Of a stretch of 23,049 bases of DNA, positions 1 through 7,646 are shown piece by piece; positions within the stretch are counted from its first letter, which is position 1; each line of letters starts with the position of its first letter. Source of the DNA: CAZELM01 sp964512995. Lineage in GTDB: Bacteria; CSSED10-310. A program made the position numbers and the translations under genes. The notes below the pieces were generated by a model. The model was given only the letters and a program-made list of their open reading frames with translations. It did no database searches and was not told the DNA's origin. The stretch is taken from the NCBI GenBank assembly GCA_964512995.1, contig CAZELM010000063.1, positions 1 to 23,049 of the forward strand, given 5' to 3'.

Positions 1-176
1 CATCAGCGACATCCGATTCATCCGCGTAATCAGCGGTTCGGACCTTTACCCCGCAACAATCCTATGCCAACCATAATTTTCCCTCTGTGCCAATCGATGG
101 TTCCATGCTATCCGCTCTGCAATGGCACGCCGCCATCAGCGACATCCGATTCATCCGCGTAATCAGCGGTTCGGAC
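1..176. repeat. 43-bp direct repeat, two copies 133 bp apart
   Basis: Positions 1-43 and 134-176 are identical over 43 bases; the following bases are similar but diverge. The first copy may extend beyond the window. The second copy ends in ATCAGCGG (162-169), which can pair with CCGCTGAT at 194-201, so it sits beside a potential hairpin. The spacer (44-133) has no convincing coding potential. This is an intergenic repeat of unknown function. The identity is seen directly; family membership is not known. Confidence 0.85.
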
Positions 177-353
177 TTTTATCCCAGCCAACGCCGCTGA
201 TATGATCACTTCTGCAGCGGGACCGGTCACCTGTAAAATAATTTGTAAACTTTTTCATTATCGTGGAGTCTAATGACTGGAACAGTGAACGGGAGGAATT
301 CGTTCACCGTGGTGTGTTATCTCGACGCGCTGATCAGAAAGGATAATGATTTC
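1..353. other. Non-coding stretch upstream of the export operon
   Basis: No gene is supported here. Besides the 43-bp repeat, the stretch contains an in-frame ATG at 273 with GGAG at 264-267. That start would add 27 residues ahead of a normal signal peptide in the first gene, so I treat 273-353 as leader. I found no convincing sigma70 promoter. The AT-rich segment 237-260 is the likeliest place for one. Confidence 0.5.
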
Positions 354-1754
354 ATGGCTTCCAATGGTTCACAGAAAAGACATCGCCTGGTACGAGTCTG
401 GATATCCTGTCTGGTATGCCTGATATGGATTCGGCCTGGGATGGCAGAAACGATGCCGGCGTATACGATCAAAGAGGCTGTCTCCATTGCACTTCAGCAT
501 AATAAGGAATTTAAATTGACGGCCATGCAGGTTGATCTGGCGAATCTGACAGTTGCCCAGAACGAAGCCAATTTTCTCCCCAACCTGAATACTGCCCTTC
601 AGACGTCCGATCGGTATGCCAAATCCGTCGATGCAATGACCGGAAAACGATCCTCGGATAACAATTTTTCGATGGATGTATCGGTGTCGTCCAGTGTGAA
701 TCTGTTCAATGGATTCGGAGATACCGCAACACTGGCTCATTCCAGATATGCTCTGAAATCGACGGAAAGCAATGTCGTCCGGCAGAGGCACTCCGTCATC
801 TATACCACGATCACCCGGTTTGTCCAGGTGGTTACAGCACAGGATGCCGTTCGGGTGGAACAGGAAAATCTGGCGGCCCAGAAACTCCAACTCCAGAAAA
901 TACAAGCATTCTATGAATCAGGAAACCGGCCGGTATCGGATGTGTATCAGCAGGAGGCGGATATTGCTGAAGCGGAATTGCGTGTTTTGAATACTGAACG
1001 CAACGTCCGGGTGGCCAAGTTGCTGTTGATGGAGACGCTGGGGCTGGAGCCGAATACCGATTATGATCTCGATGCGCCTGAAATCGATCGGATGCTCCAT
1101 ACTCTCAGAACAATGAATCCGACGGATTCCATAGCCGAGATTGTCACTCGCCGGCCGGATTACGTCTCACAGCAAACACGGATCGAAGCAGCGCGTGAGC
1201 AGATCACGATCGCCCGATCCGATTATTACCCATCCGTGGCATTAAGCGCCAATACGGGTACTTCGTACAGTGAGTCAGGAAACCGTTCGGGGTCATTTGG
1301 AGATCAAATATTCGATTACAATCCATATGTGTCAATGGGATTCTCGATCCAGTTACCCATTTTCGACCGCCATTCGGCACGAATCAACACTTCCAAAGCC
1401 ACGATTCAACTGACCAGCGAGCAGTTGAAACTGGATCAGATGAGACAGCAGATCAGCATCGAGTACCGGCAGGCGATCCAGGATTATCAGACTGCGATTA
1501 AGCAGGTGGATGTGTCGGAAAGCAAAGTGAAATTCACGAGACAATCTCTGGAGAGTTATCAGGAGCGGTACAATGTGAAAGCATCGACATTGGTGGAACT
1601 GTCTCAGGCGCGTACCCAGTATCTCCAGGCACTTTATGATCAGATCAATGCAAAATACAATTTGCTGTTGCGGGGAGTTGCCATTGCGTATTATGCGGGA
1701 GACGAGGAAGGCATGATGGTTTTGCTCGAGGTTGGAAAAGGAAGCATATCATGA
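354..1754 (+). CDS. TolC-family outer membrane efflux channel
   Basis: This is the outer-membrane channel of a tripartite export system, forming the duct across outer membrane and periplasm. From ATG 354 it has 466 residues, a usual TolC-family length. It starts with a basic and hydrophobic signal peptide (RHRLVRVWISCLVCLIW) with likely cleavage after GMA. The mature part has the two long alanine- and glutamine-rich helical repeats typical of the outer membrane efflux protein family, including a YTIKEAVSIALQHN start and a 'RRPDYVSQQTRIEAAREQI' segment before the second half. ATG 354 is preferred over ATG 273 because it puts the signal peptide at the N-terminus and has AAAGGA at 338-343. The stop overlaps the adaptor start by 4 bp (ATGA), implying translational coupling. 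Family assignment is strong; the transported substrate is unknown. Confidence 0.9.
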   Translation: MASNGSQKRHRLVRVWISCLVCLIWIRPGMAETMPAYTIKEAVSIALQHNKEFKLTAMQVDLANLTVAQNEANFLPNLNTALQTSDRYAKSVDAMTGKRSSDNNFSMDVSVSSSVNLFNGFGDTATLAHSRYALKSTESNVVRQRHSVIYTTITRFVQVVTAQDAVRVEQENLAAQKLQLQKIQAFYESGNRPVSDVYQQEADIAEAELRVLNTERNVRVAKLLLMETLGLEPNTDYDLDAPEIDRMLHTLRTMNPTDSIAEIVTRRPDYVSQQTRIEAAREQITIARSDYYPSVALSANTGTSYSESGNRSGSFGDQIFDYNPYVSMGFSIQLPIFDRHSARINTSKATIQLTSEQLKLDQMRQQISIEYRQAIQDYQTAIKQVDVSESKVKFTRQSLESYQERYNVKASTLVELSQARTQYLQALYDQINAKYNLLLRGVAIAYYAGDEEGMMVLLEVGKGSIS

Positions 1755-3025
1755 AAAAGTGGCTCATCGGGATAGCGCTGATCGCAATCGGAGCTGCGGT
1801 ATTTTATGGAGTCAGAGGTAAAAATACCGAATCCGTATTGCGTTTCCAGTATGGTGAAATCAAACGGGGTGATCTGGAGTCGCTGGTTTCCAGTACTGGG
1901 ACCATCGGTGCAGTCGGAACCGTTGACGTTGGTGCGCAGGTTTCCGGCACTCTGGAATCTGTTTTCGTCGACTACAACGATCGGGTGGAAAAAGGACAAC
2001 TGCTGGCGGTCCTGGAAACATCGTTGCTCGATGCCTCGGTTCGGGATGCACAGGCCAATGTGATGAAAGCCGAAGCGCAACTGCATCAGTCCGAAGCCGA
2101 ACTGAAACGAAATCAGGATCTGTTTCAGAAAAAATATATCTCGGAGTCGGAGTTTCTGGTGATCCAGACAAATCTCGAGATGGCTCGGGCGTCGCTCAAA
2201 TCCGCTGAAGCGGCATTGAACCGGGCGCAAGTCAACCGCAAGTATGCGGAGATCAAATCACCGATCAGCGGAACGGTCATCGAGCGGTCGATCGAAGCGG
2301 GTCAGACGATCGCTTCCGGATTTCAGACGCCTCAATTGTTCATTATTGCGGAAGATCTGCGGAGAATGCAGATCGAAGTGCTGGTGGATGAAAGTGATAT
2401 CAGCTCTATCCGGGAGAATCTTCCGGCCCGGTTTACCGTTCAGGCGTATCCGGATGAGGTGTTTCATGGAACCGTCAAACAGATCAGACTCCAACCGCAA
2501 ACGGTTCAGAACGTGGTCAGCTATGTCGTGATCGTAGATGCACCCAATGATGAAAACAAACTCCTTCCCGGCATGACCGCTACGGTGGAGTTTGTGATCG
2601 ATTCTCAGAAAGATATCATGCTCGTTGCCAATGCAGCCGTATATTTCCAGCCGGATATGGACGCGTTAGAGAAAAGCGGTATTCAGTTGGAATCGGGGCG
2701 GAACCCGGAGAATGGAAAAACCGGTAAACAGCCCAAGCGAAATTCCAAAGCCAATCATGGCGACAAGAATGAGAAACTGGAGACAGTTTTTTATATGACC
2801 GACGATCACACCATCAAATCGATCGTGTTTGAGCCAGGGATTTCAGACAGCACAACAACCGAAATCAAACGGATCGTAAACGGTCCGGAACAGACGGAAG
2901 GATTGAAGGTGATTACGGGGACTGTCGGGGAGTCGAAATCACAAACCAGATCAATGAGTGGCATGGGATTCCCCATGGGACCACCGCCTTCAGCAGGACG
3001 AGGGATGCGGCATGCCGGCCTGTAG
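1751..3025 (+). CDS. macA: MacA-like periplasmic adaptor (membrane fusion protein, HlyD/RND family)
   Basis: This adaptor links an inner-membrane ABC permease to the TolC-type channel. The 424-residue protein begins with one N-terminal membrane anchor (residues 4-20). Then come half of the lipoyl/barrel-sandwich domain (GAQVSGTLESVFVDYNDRVEKG, about 61-82, split here as GAQVSGTLES plus its continuation), a coiled-coil hairpin (about 95-165), the second lipoyl half (EIKSPISGTVIER, 167-179), and a beta-barrel with LLPGMTATVEF (271-281). A strong AAAAGGAAG ribosome site lies just before the start. Residues about 305-345 form a very hydrophilic Lys/Asn/Gly-rich insertion inside the membrane-proximal domain, and the tail (about 400-424) is Met/Gly/Pro-rich. 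Both are unusual. The operon context with a MacB-type ATPase and permease supports a MacA role; substrate unknown. Confidence 0.88.
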   Translation: MKKWLIGIALIAIGAAVFYGVRGKNTESVLRFQYGEIKRGDLESLVSSTGTIGAVGTVDVGAQVSGTLESVFVDYNDRVEKGQLLAVLETSLLDASVRDAQANVMKAEAQLHQSEAELKRNQDLFQKKYISESEFLVIQTNLEMARASLKSAEAALNRAQVNRKYAEIKSPISGTVIERSIEAGQTIASGFQTPQLFIIAEDLRRMQIEVLVDESDISSIRENLPARFTVQAYPDEVFHGTVKQIRLQPQTVQNVVSYVVIVDAPNDENKLLPGMTATVEFVIDSQKDIMLVANAAVYFQPDMDALEKSGIQLESGRNPENGKTGKQPKRNSKANHGDKNEKLETVFYMTDDHTIKSIVFEPGISDSTTTEIKRIVNGPEQTEGLKVITGTVGESKSQTRSMSGMGFPMGPPPSAGRGMRHAGL

Positions 3026-3091
3026 ATCTGCACTCGCGTTTAATACAGGCCGGGATCAGTGTCACTCATGACAATAGAGAGATTATGAATC

Positions 3092-3838
3092 ATGTCGGTG
3101 ATTGAACTACACAACATCAATAAAGTATTCAGGATGGGTGATGTCCGGGTGCATGCTCTGAAAGGGATCTCCCTGAGCATCGAACCCGGTGAATTCGTGG
3201 CAATCATGGGATCATCCGGCTCCGGAAAATCCACACTGATGAACATACTCGGCTGCCTGGACTACTCCTCGGAGGGCGATTATTTTCTGGAAGATGTCCA
3301 CGTGAACACCCTGAATAAAAATCAGTTGGCTGATATCCGCAATCTGAAAATCGGATTCGTGTTTCAGGGATTCAACCTGCTCCCCCGGACATCCGCTCTG
3401 GAGAATGTCGAGTTGCCGCTGATGTACAACCGTTCCGGACATTTCCGGAATATTCGGGAGCGTGCCATCAGCGCGCTCCAGCGGGTTTCCCTGGGAGATC
3501 GAATGGATCATGAGCCCAGTCAGTTATCAGGGGGACAACAGCAACGTGTGGCGATCGCCCGAGCGCTGGTCAATGAGCCATCACTCATTCTTGCGGATGA
3601 ACCGACTGGAAATCTGGATACCATCACATCTCTGGAAGTCATGACAGTGTTGCAGGGTCTGAACAATCAGGGCATCACGATTGTTCTGGTCACACATGAA
3701 CCGGACATCGCTCAGCATTCCCGACGAATCATCGAACTGAAAGACGGGAGGATCATCAAGGACGAATTGGTGAAAAACCGGATCATCACGACACCATCCA
3801 TACCCGCCGGTTTCGGACCAGCAGAAGAACAGGAGTAA
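3092..3838 (+). CDS. ABC transporter ATP-binding protein, MacB/LolD type
   Basis: Cytoplasmic ATPase that powers the neighbouring permease. All ABC motifs are present in 248 residues: Walker A GSSGSGKST (40-48), Q-loop Gln92, signature LSGGQ (145-149), Walker B LILADE (165-170), D-loop and H-loop His202 in VTHEP. The sequence is of the MacB/LolD class (VFQGFNLLPRTSALENVELPL, about 90-110, is typical, quoted here in part). In E. coli MacB the ATPase and membrane domain are one chain; here they are separate genes, as in many other bacteria. The ribosome site upstream is weak (AGAGAGA, 3076-3082). Four bases separate its stop from the permease start. Confidence 0.95.
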   Translation: MSVIELHNINKVFRMGDVRVHALKGISLSIEPGEFVAIMGSSGSGKSTLMNILGCLDYSSEGDYFLEDVHVNTLNKNQLADIRNLKIGFVFQGFNLLPRTSALENVELPLMYNRSGHFRNIRERAISALQRVSLGDRMDHEPSQLSGGQQQRVAIARALVNEPSLILADEPTGNLDTITSLEVMTVLQGLNNQGITIVLVTHEPDIAQHSRRIIELKDGRIIKDELVKNRIITTPSIPAGFGPAEEQE

Positions 3839-3842
3839 TGCC

Positions 3843-5060
3843 ATGAAACTGCGGAATCTGATCAAAGTGGCGTTTAAAAGCATTCTCAAGAACCGGATGC
3901 GGAGCCTTCTGACGATGCTTGGAATCATCATCGGCGTGGCGTCCGTCATTGGGATGATATCGGTGGGAGAAGGGGCTCAGTCATCCGTGGAAGGCAGAAT
4001 CTCCTCGTTGGGTACCAATGTGGTGATGATACTACCCAGTGCGAATCGGTTTGGCGGTGTGAGTTATGGAGCTGCCAGCTACAACACATTGACCGTATCG
4101 GATCTCAGACGCATCGAAAAAAGCGCGGAGTTCATCCAGTATATCACACCGCTCGTGAATGAACGCGAACAGGTCGTAGCCGGCCGGAACAACTGGTATA
4201 CATCCATCGTCGGTGTAGCTCCCCATTACCTCGAAATCCGGGCATGGAAACTGGAGAGTGGTTCTTTTCTCAATGATCGGGATGTAAAAACGGGAAAAAA
4301 AGTGGCGATCCTGGGGAAAACGGTCGCGGATCAGTTGTTTCCATCCCAGGATCCAGTCGGAGAAAGCATCCGGATCCGGAATGTCCCGTTCACGGTGATC
4401 GGTGTCATGCGGGAGAAGGGTCAGGGGGCAACCGGGAGTGATTCCGACGACGTGATTTTAGCGCCATGGACTACCGTGATGAACCGGTTGGATGACGGAA
4501 AAACAATCAATCTGATGATGGCCAGTGCGATTTCGACAGATAAGATGGACGACGCGCAGGCGGAAGTCCGGCAGATCCTCCGGGAAGAGCATCAACTGAA
4601 GCCGGGCGAAGAAGATGATTTTACGATTCGGAGCCAGACTGAAATTACGGAAATGGCTTCGAGCGTGACCAAGACATTCACTCTCTTGCTTTCTGCGATT
4701 GCCAGCGTTTCCTTACTGGTTGGAGGTATTGGTATCATGAATATCATGCTGGTATCCGTCACGGAGCGTACTCGGGAGATCGGCATCCGGCTGGCAGTCG
4801 GTGCACGGAGCGGGGATGTGCTGGTTCAGTTCCTCATTGAAGCGGTTGTTTTGTGTCTGCTGGGTGGCGTGATCGGGATTATCGGTGGCATTGGCATTGG
4901 GTATGGATTCTGCACATTTTTGAAAATGGAGATGGCATTGAATCCCATGATCATTCTGGTCTCCTTTATTTTTTCTGGAGTTGTTGGCGTCTTTTTTGGA
5001 TTCTATCCAGCCCGGAAAGCAGCGAACCTGGATCCGATCGAAGCGCTTCGTTATGAATGA
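3843..5060 (+). CDS. ABC transporter permease, MacB/FtsX family
   Basis: Inner-membrane permease of the export pump. The 405 residues follow the MacB layout: one N-terminal transmembrane helix (about 21-42, LTMLGIIIGVASVIGMI), a large periplasmic MacB_PCD-type domain (about 45-275), then three C-terminal helices of the FtsX domain (about 278-304, 328-357 and 368-388). The conserved cytoplasmic loop TEREIGIRLAVGAR is present in the form TERTREIGIRLAVGAR (308-322), and the end DPIEALRYE is family-typical. GGAG at 3832-3835 gives a good ribosome site, overlapping the end of the ATPase gene. MacB-type pumps act mechanically on substrate in the periplasm (peptides, toxins, siderophores or lipoproteins in known members); the substrate here cannot be read from sequence. 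Confidence 0.94.
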   Translation: MKLRNLIKVAFKSILKNRMRSLLTMLGIIIGVASVIGMISVGEGAQSSVEGRISSLGTNVVMILPSANRFGGVSYGAASYNTLTVSDLRRIEKSAEFIQYITPLVNEREQVVAGRNNWYTSIVGVAPHYLEIRAWKLESGSFLNDRDVKTGKKVAILGKTVADQLFPSQDPVGESIRIRNVPFTVIGVMREKGQGATGSDSDDVILAPWTTVMNRLDDGKTINLMMASAISTDKMDDAQAEVRQILREEHQLKPGEEDDFTIRSQTEITEMASSVTKTFTLLLSAIASVSLLVGGIGIMNIMLVSVTERTREIGIRLAVGARSGDVLVQFLIEAVVLCLLGGVIGIIGGIGIGYGFCTFLKMEMALNPMIILVSFIFSGVVGVFFGFYPARKAANLDPIEALRYE

Positions 5061-5227
5061 GAACCGATTTCTAAGGGAACTTTAAGGAAGCTGCTGGTGT
5101 TTTTATCTCAGAGGCCGTTATACCGGGAACCGGTTGTATCAGGTTGATGATTTGGATCAGGAATTGGTTTCAGTCGCAGATTGGGGATCCAAAGTTTGGT
5201 GAATATACAGCAGGCTCCATTTCTGCC

Positions 5228-5236
5228 TAAAGGAGA
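5228..5236 (+). promoter_or_regulatory. Strong ribosome binding site deciding the msrBA start
   Basis: TAAAGGAG lies about 6 bases before ATG 5242 and supports that upstream start. A second purine run, GGAAGGG at 5295-5301, lies 9 bases before the alternative ATG 5311, so a second initiation site cannot be excluded. Confidence 0.6.
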
Positions 5237-5241
5237 GTCCA

Positions 5242-6162
5242 ATGGCGACATTCTGGATCATTGGATGGATTATATCGACATCCTATACAGGATTGGAAGG
5301 GCAGGTACCCATGAGTTACAATATGTTGACGCCCGAAGAGGAACGGATCATTGTTCACAAGGGAACAGAAGCTCCGTTTACCGGGAAATACCTGAATCAC
5401 CATGAAGCAGGAACCTATAGCTGCAAGCGATGCAGTGCTCCCCTGTATCGATCATCGGACAAGTTTGATTCACATTGCGGCTGGCCAAGTTTTGATGACG
5501 AGATCCCCGGTGCGGTGAAGCGCGTTCCGGATGCGGATGGGAGACGGACAGAAATTGTGTGCAATACATGCCAGGCACATCTGGGGCATGTTTTTTTGGG
5601 AGAAGGATTGACTGAAAAAAACACCCGTCATTGTGTCAACTCAATATCCCTGAATTTCATATCGCTGGAGGTGAAGAATCAGATGGAACGGGCGATCTTC
5701 GCAGGAGGCTGTTTCTGGGGAATGGAGTATTTTTTTCAGAAAGCCCCCGGAGTGATTTCCGTGACATCCGGATATATCGGTGGTTCAATTGATCATCCCA
5801 CCTACCAGCAGGTCTGCCGTCATGAAACCGGTCATGCAGAAGCAATTGAAGTGATTTATGATCAGTCGCTGACCACATATGAAGATCTGGCGCGGCTTTT
5901 CTTCGAAATACATGATCCGACTCAGATCAATCGGCAGGGACCGGATATCGGTCATCAATACCGGTCAGAAATCTTCTATATTAATAATGATCAGAAATTG
6001 ACTGCGGAAAAATTGATTCAGATTTTGAAAGCGAAGGGATACCACATCGTAACCCAAGTCACTCCGGCGACTGCTTTCTGGAAAGCGGAAGAATATCATC
6101 AGGATTATTATGAAACAAAAGGGGGGATGCCCTATTGCCATGGCTATACCCGACGGTTCTGA
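5242..6162 (+). CDS. msrBA: Fused methionine sulfoxide reductase MsrB-MsrA
   Basis: Bifunctional repair enzyme that reduces both stereoisomers of methionine sulfoxide. The MsrB domain comes first (about 26-145): zinc ligands CKRC (61-64) and CNTC (107-110), the CGWPSF motif with Cys79 (likely resolving), and catalytic Cys131 in RHCVNS. MsrA follows (about 148-306): catalytic Cys157 in GGCFWG, GHAEA, HDPTQINRQGPDIGHQYRS and a C-terminal Cys299 likely to resolve the disulfide. ATG 5242 has the best ribosome site. It gives a 23-residue hydrophobic but uncharged N-terminal extension. A start at 5311 would give the bare enzyme. The extension could be a weak export or anchor signal, which is unproven. 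The gene lies 181 bp behind the pump operon on the same strand. Confidence 0.95.
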   Translation: MATFWIIGWIISTSYTGLEGQVPMSYNMLTPEEERIIVHKGTEAPFTGKYLNHHEAGTYSCKRCSAPLYRSSDKFDSHCGWPSFDDEIPGAVKRVPDADGRRTEIVCNTCQAHLGHVFLGEGLTEKNTRHCVNSISLNFISLEVKNQMERAIFAGGCFWGMEYFFQKAPGVISVTSGYIGGSIDHPTYQQVCRHETGHAEAIEVIYDQSLTTYEDLARLFFEIHDPTQINRQGPDIGHQYRSEIFYINNDQKLTAEKLIQILKAKGYHIVTQVTPATAFWKAEEYHQDYYETKGGMPYCHGYTRRF

Positions 6163-6308
6163 GAGGGCGTTCGTGTCAGTACAGTAATCAGAAGCGGTAA
6201 TAGATAGCATTCAAGATCCAGCGGTAAGAAAGCATCAATGCCCTTGAAAATTGATCCGCGCATCGAAATTGTTCGTAACAACAATCAGAGAATCGGGTCA
6301 GCGATTGT

Positions 6309-7424
6309 TCAAAAGGATCGTTTAAAGGATAAAAACAGGCTCAAACACACCAGAAGAACGAATAATCCTTTGAAACCGATAGCTGGAACGAGAAAATCGG
6401 GATCATTGGATGCATACTTCAGTCCCATAATAGTCATATCCTTGTAACTGATGTGGGCAAATCCATTCGCATCCAGTGCCAGAGAGCAGTAGCTTCCGGA
6501 GGAATCCCAGACTGATTCATGGTTCCATCCGAGCATATCTTTATGCGCATACCGTACCCCCGCGCCTGATGAATAAACGATATGCGGTGCATCATTGGCG
6601 TCAAGAGCCAGTGAAGAACTGGCATACTCATTCGTCAGTGTCTCCAGGTGCCACCCCGATTGATCTCTCAGTCCATAGCGCACATCTGAATCCCTGAAAT
6701 TATAATAGGCAACATGAACATTGTCTTGACTGTCTATTTTCAGAGAGTTTCTACCATTAGTAAAGTCTGTGGCTTCGATAGTCTCGATATGCCATCCGGT
6801 CGAGTTCTTATAAGCATACTCTGTCTGATGCTGCGAGGAGTCGCCATAAATAATGTGTGGAAATCCCAATGAATCCAGATCCATAGATGTGCCCATTCCA
6901 GTAAAGGTTCCGGTGTCGACCGTTTCAATGTTCCAGCCAGAACCATCTTTATAAGCGTATTTCAAAGTGCGGTATCCGTGATAACTGATGTGCGGATATC
7001 CATTGGCATCGATGCAGATAGATGAGCTGCTTCCGTCATCGGCAATCACCGTTTCAAAATGCCACCCGGTGTCATCCCGGAACGCATACATCAGTTCCCC
7101 AGTGGTTCCGGCACCATAACTGACATGAACATGATCATTGGCATCAACCGCAATCGAAGAAGACCAACTCGGAATATTCCGGTCATCGATGGTTTCCGTA
7201 TGCCATCCCATAGAGTCCTGATAGGCGTAATTCAGGCAATGATACTGATCGTTGTAATAACAACAGTGAGGGAACTGATTCGAATCCAGAACAATACATG
7301 AATTGATGCCGGGCTCCCCATCAACATCCACCGTTATGTTTTTCCAGGCAGACAATCCCACAGGGGGAGCACAGATTCCGATTGATAACATGAAAACATA
7401 CAAAAACCGGTATGACCATGACAT
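6309..7424 (-). CDS. Secreted seven-repeat protein, probable beta-propeller with C-terminal sorting-like tail
   Basis: The 371-residue protein has a signal peptide (SYRFLYVFMLSIGICAPPVG) and seven repeats of about 45 residues with the pattern 'S-lDsng-PHisY ... YAykd-GWh-ETv'. The seven 'PHxxY/VHVxY' lines are PHCCY, VHVSY, PHISY, PHIIY, VHVAY, PHIVY and AHISY. The last repeat stops after LKYASND, without its GW-ET strand. The mature N-terminus begins AWKNITVD, which resembles that missing strand. That is the usual way a propeller closes its ring. The end, VPAIGFKGLFVLLVCLSLFL plus FKRSF, has a short motif, a hydrophobic helix and a basic tail, like bacterial C-terminal sorting signals. GGAGGTGA precedes the start. 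Function unknown; ligand binding at the cell surface is a guess. Confidence 0.85.
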   Translation of the reverse strand: MSWSYRFLYVFMLSIGICAPPVGLSAWKNITVDVDGEPGINSCIVLDSNQFPHCCYYNDQYHCLNYAYQDSMGWHTETIDDRNIPSWSSSIAVDANDHVHVSYGAGTTGELMYAFRDDTGWHFETVIADDGSSSSICIDANGYPHISYHGYRTLKYAYKDGSGWNIETVDTGTFTGMGTSMDLDSLGFPHIIYGDSSQHQTEYAYKNSTGWHIETIEATDFTNGRNSLKIDSQDNVHVAYYNFRDSDVRYGLRDQSGWHLETLTNEYASSSLALDANDAPHIVYSSGAGVRYAHKDMLGWNHESVWDSSGSYCSLALDANGFAHISYKDMTIMGLKYASNDPDFLVPAIGFKGLFVLLVCLSLFLSFKRSF

Positions 7425-7469
7425 AAATCACCTCCACATTTTTTCGAGTAAAAATAACAACGATTTTTT

Positions 7470-7497
7470 ATTATAGTTGATGATACATCGCTGTCAA
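7470..7497 (-). promoter_or_regulatory. Perfect-consensus sigma70 promoter for the propeller gene
   Basis: Read on the minus strand, TTGACA (7492-7497) is followed by a 16-bp spacer and TATAAT (7470-7475). Both hexamers match the sigma70 consensus exactly. Transcription would start near 7463, giving a leader of about 40 bases that contains GGAGGTGA just before the ATG at 7424. The assignment is strong by sequence; activity is untested. Confidence 0.82.
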
Positions 7498-7634
7498 GTG
7501 TAGCAATTACAGGGTCAGAATCTTCCGGCATTGGATTTCCGGATGAATTTCAGGACGCTTGCAATTTTCCGCTGAGACGGTACATTAAAGAGCATGAATT
7601 GGGTGAGTTTGGCATTCAAACCAGCTTAGAGAAT

Positions 7635-7640
7635 AAGGAG
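7635..7640 (+). promoter_or_regulatory. Ribosome binding site fixing the start at 7647
   Basis: AAGGAG lies 6 bases before ATG 7647. The reading frame is open further upstream to a TTG at 7599, but that codon has no ribosome site and the extra 16 residues do not fit the family. Confidence 0.85.
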
Positions 7641-7646
7641 TCATCC

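Noticed and set aside
273..353. ATG 273 as start of the TolC-like gene
   Set aside because: It would place 27 polar residues before a normal signal peptide, and ATG 354 has its own ribosome site. It is not fully excluded, because GGAG lies upstream of 273.
369..905. 178-residue minus-strand frame inside the TolC-like gene
   Set aside because: It lies fully opposite a clear family gene, with no ribosome site or recognisable motif.
7599..7646. TTG start at 7599 for the S51-like protein
   Set aside because: There is no ribosome site there, while AAGGAG lies correctly before ATG 7647.
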